From: an uncultured Lachnospiraceae bacterium
Lineage (GTDB): Bacteria > Bacillota > Clostridia > Lachnospirales > Lachnospiraceae
Assembly: GCA_910588655.1 (NCBI GenBank)
Contig: CAJUPJ010000025.1
Location: 1 to 50,643, forward strand
Direction: 5' to 3'
Length of the DNA: 50,643 nt
Below are positions 1 to 7,217 of the stretch, in pieces (the first letter of the stretch is position 1; each line of letters starts with the position of its first letter). Below the pieces are notes generated by a model. It made no database searches. It saw only the letters and a list, made by a program, of their open reading frames with translations, and was not told the DNA's origin. The translations under genes were made by a program, and so were the position numbers.

Positions 1-411
1 AAAACTGGATTTGAAAGCCGCAGAAGATAAGGGCTGGAGAATCCGAGAGACTATGTTTTTGAAAGCGGGGACAACGGCTATGGCGCACATTACCAGCAAA
101 TCCACGATAAATACGGTGACTTTGATTTTGTAATGACAGACTGCGCCCAGTATGATACAAGATGGCCAGAAGTACACATGTTTCCAGAAGAAGCAGTACA
201 GGCAGTACAGACACTTGGTGCAAAAACAGCAATGCCAGTACACTGGGGTGCATTTGCCATTGCTAACCATGCATGGGATGATTCAGCAGAACGTTTTACT
301 ACAGCAGGTGAAAAAAACGGGCTTAAAATTGTAACCCCGCAAACAGGAGAAACCATAAGCCTTAAAAATGCCAGCAGCCATATGGAACGCTGGTGGAAAG
401 ATATTCCTTAG
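1..411 (+). pseudogene. MBL-fold metallo-hydrolase (UlaG/NAPE-PLD-like), C-terminal part, frame interrupted
   Basis: The readable part is the C-terminal half of a metallo-beta-lactamase-fold hydrolase. SGDNGYG, DFVMTDCAQY, HMFPEEAVQA and MPVHWGAF match the conserved order of the UlaG/NAPE-PLD-like branch, where the Asp and His residues hold two metal ions. The frame runs from position 31 to the TAG at 409-411. A TAA at 28-30 closes it upstream, and no ATG occurs before 133, although residues encoded from about 50 already align with the family. The conserved segment 5' of the first start codon therefore cannot be translated as written. Either a frameshift lies at the window edge or the gene is a remnant. 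The family substrate is not predictable from this fragment. Identity of the fold is fairly sure; the broken status is an inference because the 5' part lies outside the window. Confidence 0.6.
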
Positions 412-528
412 TAACCACCAAAAACCAGCACATAAAGAAGAAATTAATGATTATATTAATAACAGTGGCTTCTTACACAGGAAAAACAGCACTTGCCTAA
501 AAGTATACAGTTCACAGAATTTTCACAA

Positions 529-567
529 CAATTATTAGCACTCACTCTTGACGAGTGCTAATAATTG
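529..567 (+). promoter_or_regulatory. CIRCE operator (HrcA binding site) upstream of hsp20
   Basis: TTAGCACTC (535-543), a 9-base spacer and GAGTGCTAA (553-561) form an exact CIRCE element. The dyad extends to 15 perfectly paired bases per arm (529-543 and 553-567). CIRCE is bound by the heat-shock repressor HrcA, so the Hsp20 gene 65 bp downstream is expected to be induced by heat or protein-folding stress. hrcA itself is not in the window. Confidence 0.97.
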
Positions 568-576
568 TGATATAAC
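548..576 (+). promoter_or_regulatory. SigA promoter of hsp20 embedded in the CIRCE element
   Basis: TTGACG (548-553) and TATAAC (571-576) are separated by 17 bp, with TGA directly before the -10 giving an extended -10. The -35 box starts in the CIRCE spacer and enters its right arm, so bound HrcA would physically cover the polymerase site. Confidence 0.85.
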
Positions 577-631
577 ATACTACAGAAACAAAAATAAAAC
601 AAATCAAAGGAAATGAAGGGAGAGATGACAT

Positions 632-1063
632 ATGTTTATGCCAAGTATATTTGGGGAGAATTTATTGGATGATTTCTTTGACTTTCCAAAAATGGGTTAC
701 ACAAGAGGAAATAGTTCAAACGGACTTATGCAGACAGATATAGCCGATATGGGTAATGGTTATGAAGTAACAATCAACCTCCCAGGTTTTAAAAAGGAAG
801 ATGTAACAGGAGAATTAAAAGACGGTTATCTTGTAGTTACAGCAACAACTAACAGCAGTAATGATGAAAAGGACAATAATGGTAAATATATCAGAAGAGA
901 AAGATACAGTGGTACTTGCAGCAGAAGCTTCTATGTAGGTGAAGATGTAAAGCAGGAAGATATAAAAGCCAAATTTGAAAATGGTACTCTTAAGCTTTCT
1001 ATCCCTAAAAAAGAAGCAATACCTGAGAAAAAAGAAACAAAATATATTGCCATAGAAGGCTGA
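632..1063 (+). CDS. hsp20: Hsp20/alpha-crystallin family small heat shock protein
   Basis: This 143-residue cytosolic chaperone belongs to the small heat shock proteins, which hold unfolding proteins in an ATP-independent way for later refolding. The N-terminal arm (about residues 1-33, MFMPSIFGENLLDDFFDF) is followed by the alpha-crystallin domain. The diagnostic FENGTLKLSIPK lies at residues 115-126, and a C-terminal IAI motif of the IxI type is used for oligomer assembly. Length is normal for the family. AAGGGAG at 615-621 precedes the ATG at 632; a second ATG two codons later is possible. The gene is monocistronic: a CIRCE-controlled promoter lies upstream and a strong terminator follows at 1121-1176. 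Heat-shock control by HrcA is therefore visible in the sequence. Confidence 0.95.
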   Translation: MFMPSIFGENLLDDFFDFPKMGYTRGNSSNGLMQTDIADMGNGYEVTINLPGFKKEDVTGELKDGYLVVTATTNSSNDEKDNNGKYIRRERYSGTCSRSFYVGEDVKQEDIKAKFENGTLKLSIPKKEAIPEKKETKYIAIEG

Positions 1064-1120
1064 TATTGTTTCTAAAAAACTTTATAAATAACTCTATAAA
1101 TAACTAAAATCCCAAATTAA

Positions 1121-1176
1121 AAATGCAAAATGCAACTGGTTTAAAGCATAAATAACCAGGCATTTTGCATTTTTTT
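1121..1176 (+). terminator. Rho-independent terminator after hsp20
   Basis: AAATGCAAAATGC (1121-1133) pairs with GCATTTTGCATTT (1160-1172). An inner CTGGTT/AACCAG stem extends the hairpin, and a run of T residues follows. Confidence 0.85.
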
Positions 1177-1279
1177 GTCGAATAGAATAAATAGACTAAA
1201 CATTATTCTAATGTTATTATTTTTAAAAGAAAAATAAAATCCATGCCACAAATTCTGTTTTGGAAAGGAAAGGGATAAT

Positions 1280-1558
1280 ATGGAGGCACTAATATGGGAA
1301 AAACCAGAAGAGATTGACAAAAAACTTGCAGAAAGAGTCCGTATGGTGCGGAAGCGCAAGTATATTACCCAGGAAGAATTAAGTGGTTTAAGTGATGTAA
1401 GTTATGGTTCAATTAAAAGGTTTGAATCATCCGGAAGAATTACATTACTGTCACTTACAAAAATTGCCATGGCATTAGGCTGCACTGATGAACTGCGTAA
1501 TATATTTACCAAAATCCCTTATTGGGACATGCAGGAAATTCTTGATAACAATAGATAA
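1280..1558 (+). CDS. XRE-family helix-turn-helix regulator, HipB-like, without a HipA partner
   Basis: A 92-residue DNA-binding protein with an XRE/Cro-type helix-turn-helix at about residues 14-70 (ITQEELSGLS, SYGSIKRFE, LTKIAMALG). The opening MEALIWEKPEEIDKKLAERV and the IxLLSLTKIAMALGCTDELRNIF core resemble the short HipB-like regulators that in clostridia usually sit in front of a hipA kinase-toxin gene. GGAAAGGG before the ATG at 1280 is a good ribosome site. No hipA or other toxin follows: the gene ends at 1558 and a palindromic repeat element starts about 5 bp later. It may be an orphan antitoxin left after loss of the toxin, or a stand-alone regulator. The HTH assignment is sure; the HipB link is inference from sequence resemblance. 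Confidence 0.8.
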   Translation: MEALIWEKPEEIDKKLAERVRMVRKRKYITQEELSGLSDVSYGSIKRFESSGRITLLSLTKIAMALGCTDELRNIFTKIPYWDMQEILDNNR

Positions 1559-1563
1559 ATATA

Positions 1564-1861
1564 GGATAATTTACAGTTATCCTTTGTTAGTGTAAAAACG
1601 GACGGTTTCTGTGCCAGAGCCAGAATATTACGTTAAAGGGGTACGCTTCCGCTACGTTAAGCCACGCAGCGGCACATAAAGCCATGTAATTAATGTTCCA
1701 AAATAAAACTGGCGTTTCTTTCGTAACATTAATTACATGGCTTAAATGCCGGCGGGCTTAAAGTACCCCTTTAACGTAATATTACTGGCATCATGGCACA
1801 TGAAACCTGTTACCATAAATCTGCACCAAAACCCAGAATAACAAGATAACTGTAAATTATG
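1564..1861. repeat. Palindromic repeat element, copy A (type 1 ends)
   Basis: A non-coding palindrome of about 300 bp. The outer left arm (1601-1645, starting GACGGTTTCTGTGCCAGAG) pairs with the outer right arm (1763-1814, ending in ATGGCACATGAAACCTG). Both arms contain ACGTTAAAGGGGTA or its complement. An inner, separate hairpin pairs AAGCCATGTAATTAATGTT (1679-1697) with 1726-1744. The element is framed by GGATAATTTACAGTTATCC at its left edge and GATAACTGTAAATTATG at its right edge. The same outer arms recur in copies C and D. No ORF of note lies inside. Confidence 0.8.
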
Positions 1862-2272
1862 TAAGTGAGGGTTATTCTGCCAGCCACTTATTAAACAGTG
1901 GAACAGTTACCATTTGTATGTATATAATACCAGAAATTTTCCGTATGTCTGAACCATCTGCCCTTCCTACATAATTTCCAGTTATCCTGCCAGCTTGTTT
2001 TTCTGTGATTTTGCTAGGAAACAGCAGGTTTCCAGTGTTCCAGCTAAATGTTATTACATGACAGGGACACTTCAGCACCGCCAGTGTTTGTATCCCGTTT
2101 TAAGTGCAATGGAGGAAACGTAAGTTTCATTCATTGCACAGGGATACTATGCACTGTTGCGTGGGCTGACGTAGCGGAAGCGTGCCCTGTCATGTAATAA
2201 CATTTAGCTGGACATGGAAACCCTGCGTCCGCCAATCCAAATACTAACAAAGGATAACTGTAAATTATCCCA
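1846..2272. repeat. Palindromic repeat element, copy B (type 2 ends)
   Basis: This element shares its left edge motif with copy A. Left arm 2021-2071 (AACAGCAGGTTTCCAGTGTT onward to ATGACAGGGACAC) pairs with 2182-2230 (GTGCCCTGTCATGTAATAAC onward to CCCTGCGTCC). A different inner hairpin at about 2103-2139 pairs AGTGCAATG with CATTGCAC. The right edge is GGATAACTGTAAATTATCCC. Copy E (35877-36298) has the same outer arms but another inner core. A and B together form a tandem pair that is repeated as D and E. Confidence 0.8.
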
Positions 2273-2281
2273 CAATTTTTA

Positions 2282-2310
2282 TTGACTTTGCCTTTATTAG
2301 TTTGTATAAT
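2282..2310 (+). promoter_or_regulatory. SigA-type promoter directly after repeat B
   Basis: TTGACT (2282-2287), a 17-bp spacer and TATAAT (2305-2310). It lies 9 bp beyond the right edge of repeat B and drives the short unit that ends at the terminator at 2649-2686. Confidence 0.75.
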
Positions 2311-2339
2311 GTATTTAATAAATTTTAGGAGGATTTTGC

Positions 2340-2378
2340 ATGTTAATTGTTGATGTAATGGAGAAAATTGCAAAATAG
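2340..2378 (+). other. Possible 12-residue leader peptide or small-RNA unit
   Basis: AGGAGG at 2327-2332 stands 7 bp before an ATG at 2340 that opens a 12-codon frame (MLIVDVMEKIAK). The unit begins at a consensus promoter (2282-2310) and ends at a strong terminator (2649-2686), giving a transcript of about 370 nt with only this well-initiated frame. The rest (2379-2648) shows no convincing gene. It could be a small regulatory RNA, a leader peptide, or the remains of a lost gene. The layout of promoter, AGGAGG and ATG is very like that in front of blaI at 36300-36367. I do not recognise the peptide. Confidence 0.3.
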
Positions 2379-2648
2379 AATATTGCATGGGTGCTTATTT
2401 TTAGTGTGCCAGTATTTTCCTGTGTTGTACAGGTTTCTGCGCAATAAGCCTGCCCATTTGCTGGTTATTTAATGTATTATTATTCCAGCATTTTCGCCTT
2501 ACATCTGCTTAATATTGCTGTATATATATCTTTTAGGATTTTTTGGCATGGATGTATTTTCCATGCCTTTATTATTATAAAAATCATACCAGGCAGTTTT
2601 TGTCCTGTATTCCAAAGATGTATTTTATTAAAGCCCATAATTATATGG

Positions 2649-2686
2649 ACGCAGTATCTTATGCTTTTAAGGTACTGCGTTTTTTT
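2649..2686 (+). terminator. Rho-independent terminator
   Basis: ACGCAGTATCTTA (2649-2661) pairs with TAAGGTACTGCGT (2668-2680), with one G-T pair, followed by TTTTTT. It closes the short unit starting at 2282. Confidence 0.85.
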
Positions 2687-2756
2687 ATTGTAAGGTATCT
2701 ATTTTTGCCATTAAATTGTTGATTTTATTATGATTATGAAAGGAAGCGGGATTAAA

Positions 2757-3618
2757 ATGAGTACAAATATAATTAAAATAAATAATTTAACCAAAAAATA
2801 CAGGCGTTTTAAGAAAAAAGAAGGAATAAAAGGAAGTATTGCAAGCTTATTTAAAAGGGAATATGAGGAAAAAACAGCAGTTGGCGGGGTAAGCCTTTCT
2901 GTCTGCAAGGGTGAGTTTGTTGGACTGGTTGGGCCAAATGGTGCAGGAAAAACTACTTTAATTAAGATGATGACAGGAATAATTGCACCATCATCAGGCA
3001 AAATTGATGTGCTAGGATATTATCCTAATGATTTAAAGAACAGTTTTAAAAAGAAATATGCTGTTGTCATGGGACAGAAAAGCCAGTTGTTTTTTGAGCT
3101 GACAGTAAATGATACGTTAAAGCTTTTTAAGGAAATTTATGAAATTCCAGAAAAAGAATTCCAGGAAAGCAAGGATTATTTTGTTAAGCTTTTCGGGTCA
3201 AGTGATATTATGGATGTGCAGGTGAGGACATTATCATTAGGAGAAAGAATGAAAATGGAACTTTTAACAGCTTTGCTCCACAATCCTGAAATATTATTCC
3301 TGGATGAACCAACAATAGGGCTTGATGCCATTGCTGCTAAACAAATCCGTATATTTTTAAAAGAAATTAACAAACAGCGTGGTACAACAATTATACTTAC
3401 ATCACACTACCATGAATAATATTAATTTCCAGACAGATATTACCAGGGTTTCCAGTGAAAATCCATATAAACAGGTTTATGAAGTATCAAAGGAGAATTC
3501 AAAAGCATTGCTGGCAGAAATTATGGAATATAACCCTGATGATATTACAATAGAGGAAGAAGAAATAGGTGTTATAGTAGAACGCATATATCAGGAAGGA
3601 GGCAGCCGTAATGTATAA
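2757..3618 (+). pseudogene. ABC transporter ATP-binding protein (ABC-2 exporter type), deleted and frameshifted
   Basis: The first frame (2757-3419, 220 residues) carries an ABC ATPase: Walker A GPNGAGKT near residue 59, a Q-loop Gln near 97, the signature LSLGERM near 149, Walker B ILFLDEP near 169 and the H-loop TSHY near 205. It then stops abruptly after TSHYHE. The following frame, from ATG 3412 to 3618, continues MNNINFQTDI and ends DDITIEEEEIGVIVERIYQE, the usual C-terminal tail of this ATPase family. Removing one C after TSHY restores TSHYMNNI, but roughly 35 residues normally found between the H-loop and the tail domain are also absent. The gene thus has both an internal deletion and a one-base shift. 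The start at 2757 is chosen over 2730 because AGGAAG lies at 2741-2746. It precedes its permease, overlapping it by 8 bp. Confidence 0.8.
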
Positions 3619-5206
3619 ATACTGGGAGATATCTAAAACTTATATGAAAACACAGCTTGTATGGAGGGCCGATGTTATATTTAATATGCTATTTACCATC
3701 ACCAAAATATTATTTGCATATTTGTTATGGGGAATGGTTTTTAAAGATAAAGATGTGGCTGGCATGTTTACATTTTATAGTATGGTTTCATATTATATCA
3801 CCAGTTCTTTTTTATCACAGCTTGAAATGTCTTCTGGCATAAGCAATGAAATATACTGTAGAATAAGGAATGGCACATTTTCAAAATATATGGTAATACC
3901 AGTGGGAATTGAAAAATATTTTCTGGCAATGGAAGCCGGTGTAGTATTATTTTATATTTTATTTGATTTTATTGCAGCATTGGTGTGGGTATTTATATTC
4001 CAGATTGATTTTACATTTACAAACAATCCAGTAATAATTGTATGTGCAATTGTTATAACACTGCTTGGACTGGTTTTTATGGTACAGTTAAATTACCTGC
4101 TTGGGATTATGGGATTGAAGTACCAGGGAATACAGACATTTTTAATGGTTAAGGATAACCTTGTTATGCTGGTTACAGGAGGAATTGTCCCTCTTGCACT
4201 TTTTCCAGATGCAGTTGTAAATATTTTAAGCTTTATGCCATTTTATTATGTTACTTACCTTCCATCCATGCTCTTTACAGGTTTTTGCCATGATGAGGCA
4301 TTTAGCGGGATATTTATAATTTTATTCTGGTGCATTGTATTGCAGGTTGTAATAAATATTTTCTGGGAAAAGAATGTTAAAAATTTTGAGGGGGGCAGGA
4401 ATATAATGGTTAATTTAAGAAAAAACATGCGTGTACTTAAAGAAATGGTGCATTTGCGTTTTAATAACCTGGCGGTGTCAAGACTGGATTTTTTTGCACC
4501 ATTTCTTATAGATAGTTCATTATTTCTGGTACAAATACTGGCATTTAAAGCTATTTATTCAAATACAGACAGAATTGGAAACTGGAGGCAGGGTGAAATG
4601 GTTGTTTATATTGGAACTTTTTCATTGCTTAATGCAATCAATATGGTAATTTACTTTTTTGGAGTTAATGAAATTCCGCAAAAAATAAGAAGCGGCGGAC
4701 TTGATTTGTATTTATCAAAACCAATAAGCCCTCTGTTCAGGCTGACATTTGAGAATATCAGCCCTGGCTCTTTGCCACTGGTAGCATTAAGTGTTTGTAT
4801 TATATTGTATGGCATAAATATTTTAGATATAAACCTAGGAATTGTACAGTCTGGAACATATATATTCTGGATTTTGCTTATGGAAATTCTTTATTATGAT
4901 ATGGAAGTAATTATCCGTTCTGTTCCATTGTATACTGTTTCAATGGCACGCATGGAACAAATTGAAGAAGCAGGGCTTGACTTATGTATGAAGCTTCCAG
5001 GCATTGCTTTATATGGAATATATAAATTATTTTTTTATCTTATTATGCCATATGGTATTATGGCAACCCTGCCAGTACAAAGCATTATAAAAGAAATGGA
5101 TTTATGGACAGGTATTTATGGAATATTTGTAGTAGTATTATTTTCTATAATTACATGTATTATATGGAAATGTGGTTTAAAACATTATAACAGTGCAAGT
5201 TCATAG
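3611..5206 (+). CDS. ABC-2 family permease, two permeases fused in one frame
   Basis: A 531-residue polytopic membrane protein that would form the channel of an ABC-2 type exporter with the adjacent ATPase. The N-terminal half (about 1-262) is a complete ABC-2 permease of the kind that ends in a KNFEGG-like tail. The C-terminal half starts near residue 266 (MVNLRKNMRVLKEM) and resembles a second, normally separate permease that ends GLKHYNSASS. In related clusters these are two genes of about 260 residues each. An in-frame ATG at 4406 still has GAGGGGGG and CAGGA shortly upstream, so the second half could also be made alone. The fusion may be natural or the result of a small indel at the G run. 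Because the ATPase gene is broken, the transporter is probably inactive unless another ATPase serves it. The substrate is unknown. Confidence 0.82.
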   Translation: MYKYWEISKTYMKTQLVWRADVIFNMLFTITKILFAYLLWGMVFKDKDVAGMFTFYSMVSYYITSSFLSQLEMSSGISNEIYCRIRNGTFSKYMVIPVGIEKYFLAMEAGVVLFYILFDFIAALVWVFIFQIDFTFTNNPVIIVCAIVITLLGLVFMVQLNYLLGIMGLKYQGIQTFLMVKDNLVMLVTGGIVPLALFPDAVVNILSFMPFYYVTYLPSMLFTGFCHDEAFSGIFIILFWCIVLQVVINIFWEKNVKNFEGGRNIMVNLRKNMRVLKEMVHLRFNNLAVSRLDFFAPFLIDSSLFLVQILAFKAIYSNTDRIGNWRQGEMVVYIGTFSLLNAINMVIYFFGVNEIPQKIRSGGLDLYLSKPISPLFRLTFENISPGSLPLVALSVCIILYGINILDINLGIVQSGTYIFWILLMEILYYDMEVIIRSVPLYTVSMARMEQIEEAGLDLCMKLPGIALYGIYKLFFYLIMPYGIMATLPVQSIIKEMDLWTGIYGIFVVVLFSIITCIIWKCGLKHYNSASS

Positions 5207-5223
5207 AAAAGAGGATATAAGAA

Positions 5224-7125
5224 ATGGATATAGAAAAGCAGATAGAATTTGATAAAATAAAAGAAAAATGGGCAGACCTTGCTGTTACAGGACACGCAAA
5301 AGAAATAATCCATAATATGGAATTTTATTTATCTGAAAGTGACTTAAGAAAGCATCTAAAAGACACAACAGACAGCAGGGTTCTAATTGAAAAACTTGGA
5401 ACACCTCCACTGCCAGATGTAAAAGAAATTAAAGAGATTGTTGCAGCAGCCGGTAAAGGGGACTGTCTGTCCCCGTACCAGCTTGAACGTACAGAGAAAG
5501 TGCTTGTTGCAGTAAAGCGTTTAAAGGATTACCTTGCACGTGGGAAAATATCTGGAAACCATCTTGCCTTTTATGATGAAAACCTTGAAGCCTGTGACAG
5601 TTTAAGGGAAGAAATTTTAAGCAAAATACGGGGAGAAGCGGTAGATGATTATGCATCCAAAAACCTGCTACAGTACAGGAAACAGATTGCCAAAACAGAA
5701 GAACAGATGAAGTTAAAAGCAGCAAATATAATACGCAAAGATAAAGAATATATGGCAGACAGTTATTCTACATTCCGCAATGGAAGGCTCTGTGTACCAG
5801 TTAAAAAAGAATGTAAATTTAAAGTGCCAGGAACGGTTGTTGACAAATCAGCAACAGGCAGTACATTCTTTATTGAGCCTTTAAGTATTGCAAAATATTA
5901 TGAAGAATTACAGATTCTTAGAATTAATGAAGAGAATGAAGTATACCAGATTTTATATACTTTAACTTCAATGGTATCTGGCTTTGCAGATGTTATAAAT
6001 GATAATATTGCCATAATAGAAAAGCTTGATTTTATCTTTTCTAAAGGAAAATTAAGCATTGATTTAGATGCTTCAGAACCAGAGATTAGTACAGGAAGAA
6101 GTATTGTGTTAAAAGATGCCAGGCATCCTTTAATGGATAAAAATACTAGTGTGCCATTACAGTTTGAAATGGGAGGAAGTACAAGCGGGATAATTATTAC
6201 AGGCCCAAACACAGGAGGCAAAACTATAGCTATAAAGACAGTTATGCTTAACTGTATAATGGCACAGTGCGGGCTTCATGTTACATGCAGGAATGCCAGT
6301 ATATGCATGAACAGTTCATATCTATGTGACATTGGGGATGGACAGAACCTTGCAGAAAACCTGTCAACATTTTCAGCACATATTAAAAATATAATGCAGA
6401 TTTTAGAAGAAACTGATAATGAAAGCTTTGTAATAATGGATGAACTTGGTTCTGGAACAGACCCGGCGGAGGGTATGGGAATTGCTATTGCTGTATTGGA
6501 AGAACTTAAGAAAAAGGGCTGCCTTTTCCTTGTGACAACACATTATCCAGAGGTAAAGGAATATGCAGACAGGACACAAGGGATTATTAATGCAAGGATG
6601 GCTTTTGATAAAGAAACACTTTGCCCTGTTTATAAAATGGTAATAGGGGAAGCAGGGGAAAGCTGTGCATTTTATATAGCAGAAAAGCTTGGTATGCCTG
6701 GCAGTATGATAAAGACAGCTATATGCCATGCCTATGGTAAAGATGCTGCCCAAAATTACCATATTAAAGATAACCAAAATATTACAAAGCAACAGAAAAG
6801 TGGTAAAGTCCAAAGAACCAGACATAAGAAAGAGCAGGATGGACTTAGGAATAAATTTAAAAGAGGTGACAGTGTTATGGTTTTTCCTGACCAAAAGATG
6901 GGGATTGTGTGTGAACCTGTAAATGATAAAGGGGTTTTAAGGGTACAGCTTCCAGGCAGAAAAATCTGGATTAACCATAAACGTGTTAAATTGCAGGTTG
7001 CAGCAACAGAATTATACCCGGAAGATTATGATTTTTCTATTATTTTTGATACAATAGAGAATAGAAAAGCACGGCATGAAATGGAACGTAAATATACAGA
7101 AAAAACAATAGAGTACAATAGTTAA
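5224..7125 (+). CDS. MutS family DNA-binding ATPase (MutS2-like, no Smr domain)
   Basis: A 633-residue protein of the MutS superfamily. After a lever/core region (about 1-290), it carries the ATPase domain: Walker A GPNTGGKT at 327-334, the MutS signature STFSAHI at 391-397, and Walker B with the D-loop FVIMDELGSGTDPAEG at 412-427. A KOW-like segment (KRGDSVMVFPDQKMG) follows near 546-560, and the protein ends YDFSIIFDTIENRKARHEM. Full MutS2 proteins are about 780 residues and end in an Smr nuclease domain, which is lacking here; there is also no MutS mismatch-recognition domain. MutS2 relatives bind branched DNA or collided ribosomes; which role this shorter form has is unknown. It lies 17 bp after the permease gene and ends before a bidirectional terminator. 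Confidence 0.85.
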   Translation: MDIEKQIEFDKIKEKWADLAVTGHAKEIIHNMEFYLSESDLRKHLKDTTDSRVLIEKLGTPPLPDVKEIKEIVAAAGKGDCLSPYQLERTEKVLVAVKRLKDYLARGKISGNHLAFYDENLEACDSLREEILSKIRGEAVDDYASKNLLQYRKQIAKTEEQMKLKAANIIRKDKEYMADSYSTFRNGRLCVPVKKECKFKVPGTVVDKSATGSTFFIEPLSIAKYYEELQILRINEENEVYQILYTLTSMVSGFADVINDNIAIIEKLDFIFSKGKLSIDLDASEPEISTGRSIVLKDARHPLMDKNTSVPLQFEMGGSTSGIIITGPNTGGKTIAIKTVMLNCIMAQCGLHVTCRNASICMNSSYLCDIGDGQNLAENLSTFSAHIKNIMQILEETDNESFVIMDELGSGTDPAEGMGIAIAVLEELKKKGCLFLVTTHYPEVKEYADRTQGIINARMAFDKETLCPVYKMVIGEAGESCAFYIAEKLGMPGSMIKTAICHAYGKDAAQNYHIKDNQNITKQQKSGKVQRTRHKKEQDGLRNKFKRGDSVMVFPDQKMGIVCEPVNDKGVLRVQLPGRKIWINHKRVKLQVAATELYPEDYDFSIIFDTIENRKARHEMERKYTEKTIEYNS

Positions 7126-7150
7126 GACAGACAGATAACCAGAAATTATT

Positions 7151-7195
7151 AGAGGTGTTTTTACCCAGGTAACTCCTAAGTAAAAACACCTCTTT
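7151..7195. terminator. Bidirectional terminator between mutS-like gene and secDF
   Basis: AGAGGTGTTTTTAC (7151-7164) pairs exactly with GTAAAAACACCTCT (7180-7193). It lies between two converging genes and can end both transcripts. Confidence 0.8.
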
Positions 7196-7217
7196 ATAAT
7201 TTATAACTAAAATGCCC

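Noticed and set aside
1564..2272. CRISPR array or tandem repeat
   Set aside because: The repeats are long imperfect palindromes, not short direct repeats with unique spacers, and no cas genes are present.
2472..2693. 73-codon frame running into a terminator
   Set aside because: No ribosome site, and it extends through the terminator hairpin.
3379..3618. Programmed frameshift in the ABC ATPase
   Set aside because: No slippery sequence is evident and a block of conserved residues is missing as well, so decay is the simpler reading.
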